This document shows, one piece after another, positions 2,871-5,318 of a stretch of 5,318 nt of DNA (its first letter is position 1; each line of letters opens with the position of its first letter). The notes beneath the pieces are model-generated. The model saw only the letters and a list, made by a program, of their open reading frames with translations, did not search any database and was not told the origin of the DNA. The translations under genes were made by a program, and so were the position numbers. Source of the stretch: a bacterium UBP9_UBA1432. GTDB taxonomy: Bacteria > Vulcanimicrobiota > Xenobia > Xenobiales > Xenobiaceae. Location of the stretch: assembly GCA_002329445.1 (NCBI GenBank), contig DCTU01000206.1, forward strand, positions 1 to 5,318. Direction: 5' to 3'.

Positions 2871-5318
2871 CTGCCTGCGCCAGACCCCCCGAAATCGAAC
2901 TTCGCCTTCCTGGAGCCCTTCCAGCCGCTGGCCCGCCTGGGCTTCCTGGCCGAGCGCCTCTATGCCGAGGACCCCTGCAGCACCCTGCTCAGGCTGCGCC
3001 AGTTCGGCGAGGTGCTGGCCCGGAAGGTGGCCGAGCGCTACGGGGTCCATTCCGCGCCGCAGGACAACCAGGCCGAGCTTCTGGCCCTCCTGCGCGGCCT
3101 GGGGCTCAACCGCGAGGTCCTGGACCTCTTCCACGGTCTGCGCCGGGCCGGGAACGCGGCGGCCCACGAGATGCTGGGCGATGCCCGGACGGCCCTCCAG
3201 CAGCTTCGGATGGCCCGGGCCCTGGGCCAGTGGTACGTGCGCCTGGTGGCGGACCGGACCTTCGAGGCCCCCGCGTTCGTCCCGCCCCCGGACCCCCGGG
3301 AGGCCTCCGAGGCATTGCTCGGCGAACTGGTGCGCCTGCGCGAAGAGCTGGTCGAGATCCGGGCCGAGTCCTCCGATCTGCAGGAGCGGGCCCTGGCCGA
3401 GGCCGCCCGACGCGCCGACGCCGAGGCGCTGGCTGCCCGGCAGGCGGAAGAGGCGGCCTTCTGGCAGTCCACCGCCGAGCAGCGCGAGCAGGAACTGACC
3501 TCGGAGCTTCTCGCGCTCCAGGCCACCCTTCCCGGCCTTTCCGGCCAGCCGGACGAGGCCCCTCCCCTCGAGGTGGACACCGAGGCCCTGGCCACCATCC
3601 CCCTGAACCTGAGCGAGGCCGACACCCGCCGGCTGATCGACCAGCAACTGCGCGAGGCCGGCTGGGAGGCGGACAGCCAGACCCTGACCTGGGCCTCCGG
3701 GGCGCGCCCCCAGAAGGGGAAGAGCGTCGCCATCGCCGAGTGGCCCACCGCGAAGGGCCCGGCGGACTACGTGCTCTTCGCCGACCAGGTGCCCCTGGCC
3801 GTGGTGGAAGCCAAGCGGGCCAACAAGAACGCGGCCGGCGCCATCGAGCAGGCCAAGCGCTACAGCCGGGGCTTCACCCTGCAGGGAGACCTCAAGGATC
3901 CCGGAGGCCCCTGGGGCGACTACCGGGTGCCCTTCCTCTTCTCGACCAATGGCCGGGCCTTCTTGCGGCAACTCCCCGAGCTGAGCGGGACCTGGTTCCT
4001 GGATGCCCGGGAGCCCACCAACCATCCCCGGGCCCTGGACGGATGGTACACCCCGGCGGGCCTGCTGGCCCTGCGCGAGCAGGACCTTCCGGCCGCCCAC
4101 CGCCGTCTGCGCCGAGAACCCTCAGACCATCTGAACCTGCGCCACTACCAGCGGGAGGCCATCGCGGCCGTCGAGGCCGCCGTGGCCGCCGGTCGCCGCG
4201 AAGCCCTGGTGGCGATGGCCACCGGCACGGGCAAGACCCGGACCTGCATCGGGCTGCTCTATCGGCTGCTGAAGGCCGGGCGCTTCCGCCGGGTCCTCTT
4301 CCTGGTGGACCGCACCGCCCTGGGCGAGCAGGCGCTCAACGCCCTGCAGGACTTCAAGCTCGAGCAGATGCAGGCCTTCCCCGAGATCTACGAGGTGAAG
4401 AATCTCACGGACGTGTCCCCGGGGCCCACGACGCGCCTGCACCTGGCCACGATCCAGGGGATGATGCGGCGGATCCTCTTCCGGGAGGAGGACGCCCCTC
4501 CTGTCCCGGTGGACCAGTATGACTGCATCGTGGTGGACGAGTGCCACCGGGGCTACAGTCTGGACCGCGACCTGAGCGAGGCCGAGCTGACCTTCCGCAA
4601 CGAGCTGGACTACATCTCGAAGTACCGCCGGGTCCTGGACCACTTCGACGCGGTGAAGGTGGGCCTGACCGCCACGCCCGCCCTGCACACCAGCGCGATC
4701 TTCGGCGATCCCGTCTACGAGTACGGCTATCGCCAGGCCGTGGTGGACGGCTATCTGGTGGACCACGAGCCGCCCCACCGCATCGTCACCGCCCTGGCCG
4801 AGGACGGGATCACCTGGCAGGCCGGCGAGACCATGGAACTCTACCAGGTCAAGAACCAGCAACTCGACCTGTTCCACCTGGAAGACGAGGTCACCCTGGA
4901 GCTGGAGGCCTTCAACCGCAAGGTCCTGACCGAGAGCTTCAACCGGACGGTCTGTCGGCTTCTGGCCGAGCACATCGACCCCCAGGACGACGGCAAGACC
5001 CTCGTCTTCTGCGTGAACGACACCCATGCCGACATGGCCGTCCGCCTCCTCAAAGAGGCCCTGGACCAGCGCTACGGCGGGGTGGACGACGACGCCGTCA
5101 TGAAGATCACCGGCGCCACCGACCGCTGCCTGGAGAAGATCCGCTTCTTCAAGAACGAGAAGTTCCCCAGCGTGGCCGTGACGGTGGACCTTCTGACCAC
5201 CGGCATCGATGTCCCCGAGATCGTGAACCTGGTCTTCCTGCGCCGGGTCCGAAGCCGCATCCTGTACGAGCAGATGCTGGGCCGGGCCACCCGCCTGTGC
5301 GACGCCATCGGCAAGGAG
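2871..5318 (+). CDS. hsdR: Type I restriction endonuclease subunit R, HsdR (3' end beyond window; start uncertain)
   Basis: The motor and nuclease subunit of a type I restriction-modification complex, which translocates DNA with ATP and cuts unmodified DNA together with HsdM and HsdS. Numbering is from CTG 2871, giving 816 visible residues. An HEPN-like DUF4145 region (about 8-135) begins KSNFAFL, like EcoKI HsdR, and carries R-x6-H (Arg92, His99). A Glu/Ala-rich coiled coil spans about 145-220. The nuclease domain has Asp299, Glu313-Ala-Lys315 and Q-x3-Y (Gln327, Tyr331), the PD-(D/E)XK plus QxxxY set. The helicase has ATGTGKT (450-456), VDECH (555-559), TATP (600-603), a motif IV-like KTLVFC (709-714), motif V TVDLLTTGIDVP (771-782) and motif VI QMLGRATR (801-808). 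All key residues are intact with no frameshift in the body. EcoKI HsdR has about 1170 residues, so the C-terminal third is missing. The start is unresolved: CTG 2871 is favoured by AAAGGAG upstream, ATG 2634 is open but coding-poor, and GTG 3012 would cut the conserved N-terminus. hsdM and hsdS are expected downstream or elsewhere. Confidence 0.95.
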   Translation, partial: MPAPDPPKSNFAFLEPFQPLARLGFLAERLYAEDPCSTLLRLRQFGEVLARKVAERYGVHSAPQDNQAELLALLRGLGLNREVLDLFHGLRRAGNAAAHEMLGDARTALQQLRMARALGQWYVRLVADRTFEAPAFVPPPDPREASEALLGELVRLREELVEIRAESSDLQERALAEAARRADAEALAARQAEEAAFWQSTAEQREQELTSELLALQATLPGLSGQPDEAPPLEVDTEALATIPLNLSEADTRRLIDQQLREAGWEADSQTLTWASGARPQKGKSVAIAEWPTAKGPADYVLFADQVPLAVVEAKRANKNAAGAIEQAKRYSRGFTLQGDLKDPGGPWGDYRVPFLFSTNGRAFLRQLPELSGTWFLDAREPTNHPRALDGWYTPAGLLALREQDLPAAHRRLRREPSDHLNLRHYQREAIAAVEAAVAAGRREALVAMATGTGKTRTCIGLLYRLLKAGRFRRVLFLVDRTALGEQALNALQDFKLEQMQAFPEIYEVKNLTDVSPGPTTRLHLATIQGMMRRILFREEDAPPVPVDQYDCIVVDECHRGYSLDRDLSEAELTFRNELDYISKYRRVLDHFDAVKVGLTATPALHTSAIFGDPVYEYGYRQAVVDGYLVDHEPPHRIVTALAEDGITWQAGETMELYQVKNQQLDLFHLEDEVTLELEAFNRKVLTESFNRTVCRLLAEHIDPQDDGKTLVFCVNDTHADMAVRLLKEALDQRYGGVDDDAVMKITGATDRCLEKIRFFKNEKFPSVAVTVDLLTTGIDVPEIVNLVFLRRVRSRILYEQMLGRATRLCDAIGKE

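Noticed and set aside
2745..4100. Long open frame of 451 codons on the minus strand
   Set aside because: It is antisense to hsdR, is Gly/Leu/Gln-rich with no domain pattern, and results from the G/C codon bias of the real gene on the other strand.
1817..4522. 901-codon open frame on the plus strand
   Set aside because: It crosses three real genes in wrong frames or strands and reads as Pro/Gly/Arg-rich sequence without domains; it contains only an off-frame view of hsdR.
4122..5027. Open frame of 301 codons on the minus strand
   Set aside because: It is antisense to the hsdR helicase domain, whose motifs read intact on the plus strand; the translation is a low-complexity Val/Leu/Gln/Asp shadow.

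Overview
The window is GC-rich bacterial DNA with strong G/C preference at third codon positions. No marker gene allows a taxonomic call. Shine-Dalgarno sites (GGAGG type), an exported LprI-type protein and a YnbA/YnbB-like phospholipid cassette fit a high-GC, probably Gram-negative lineage, but this is inference.

Left part (1-2118, all minus strand). Three genes overlap by 4 bases each and read, in transcription order: a CDP-alcohol phosphatidyltransferase of the YnbA type (2118-1462), a PlsC-type acyltransferase (1465-851) and a CdsA/YnbB-type phosphatidate cytidylyltransferase (854 to beyond the left edge). The GTGA and ATGA stop/start overlaps imply translational coupling. Together they could acylate a lysophosphatidate-like substrate, activate phosphatidate with CTP, and transfer the CDP-activated lipid to an unidentified alcohol. 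Both the transferase and the cytidylyltransferase differ from the textbook motifs at conserved acidic positions, as in the E. coli YnbA/YnbB pair as I recall it, so the final lipid is uncertain.

Middle (2246-2623, minus). A small exported LprI/DUF1311-type protein with a signal peptide and a strong ribosome binding site lies 127 bases upstream of the lipid cassette, on the same strand. No convincing terminator separates them.

Right part (2624-5318). A divergent intergenic region of about 250 bases leads into hsdR, the plus-strand restriction/translocase subunit of a type I restriction-modification system. It runs off the right edge. The N-terminal HEPN-like DUF4145 region, a coiled-coil linker, the PD-(D/E)XK nuclease and most helicase motifs are present and intact. 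hsdM and hsdS are not in the window. The gene has no usable ATG/GTG/TTG start just before its conserved N-terminus. The best start evidence is an AAAGGAG site followed by CTG codons, and that site lies within a predicted hairpin.

No RNA genes, CRISPR arrays, insertion sequences or attachment sites were seen. Most of the window is recognisable families. The points most worth a second look are the hsdR start region and the variant motifs of the lipid cassette.
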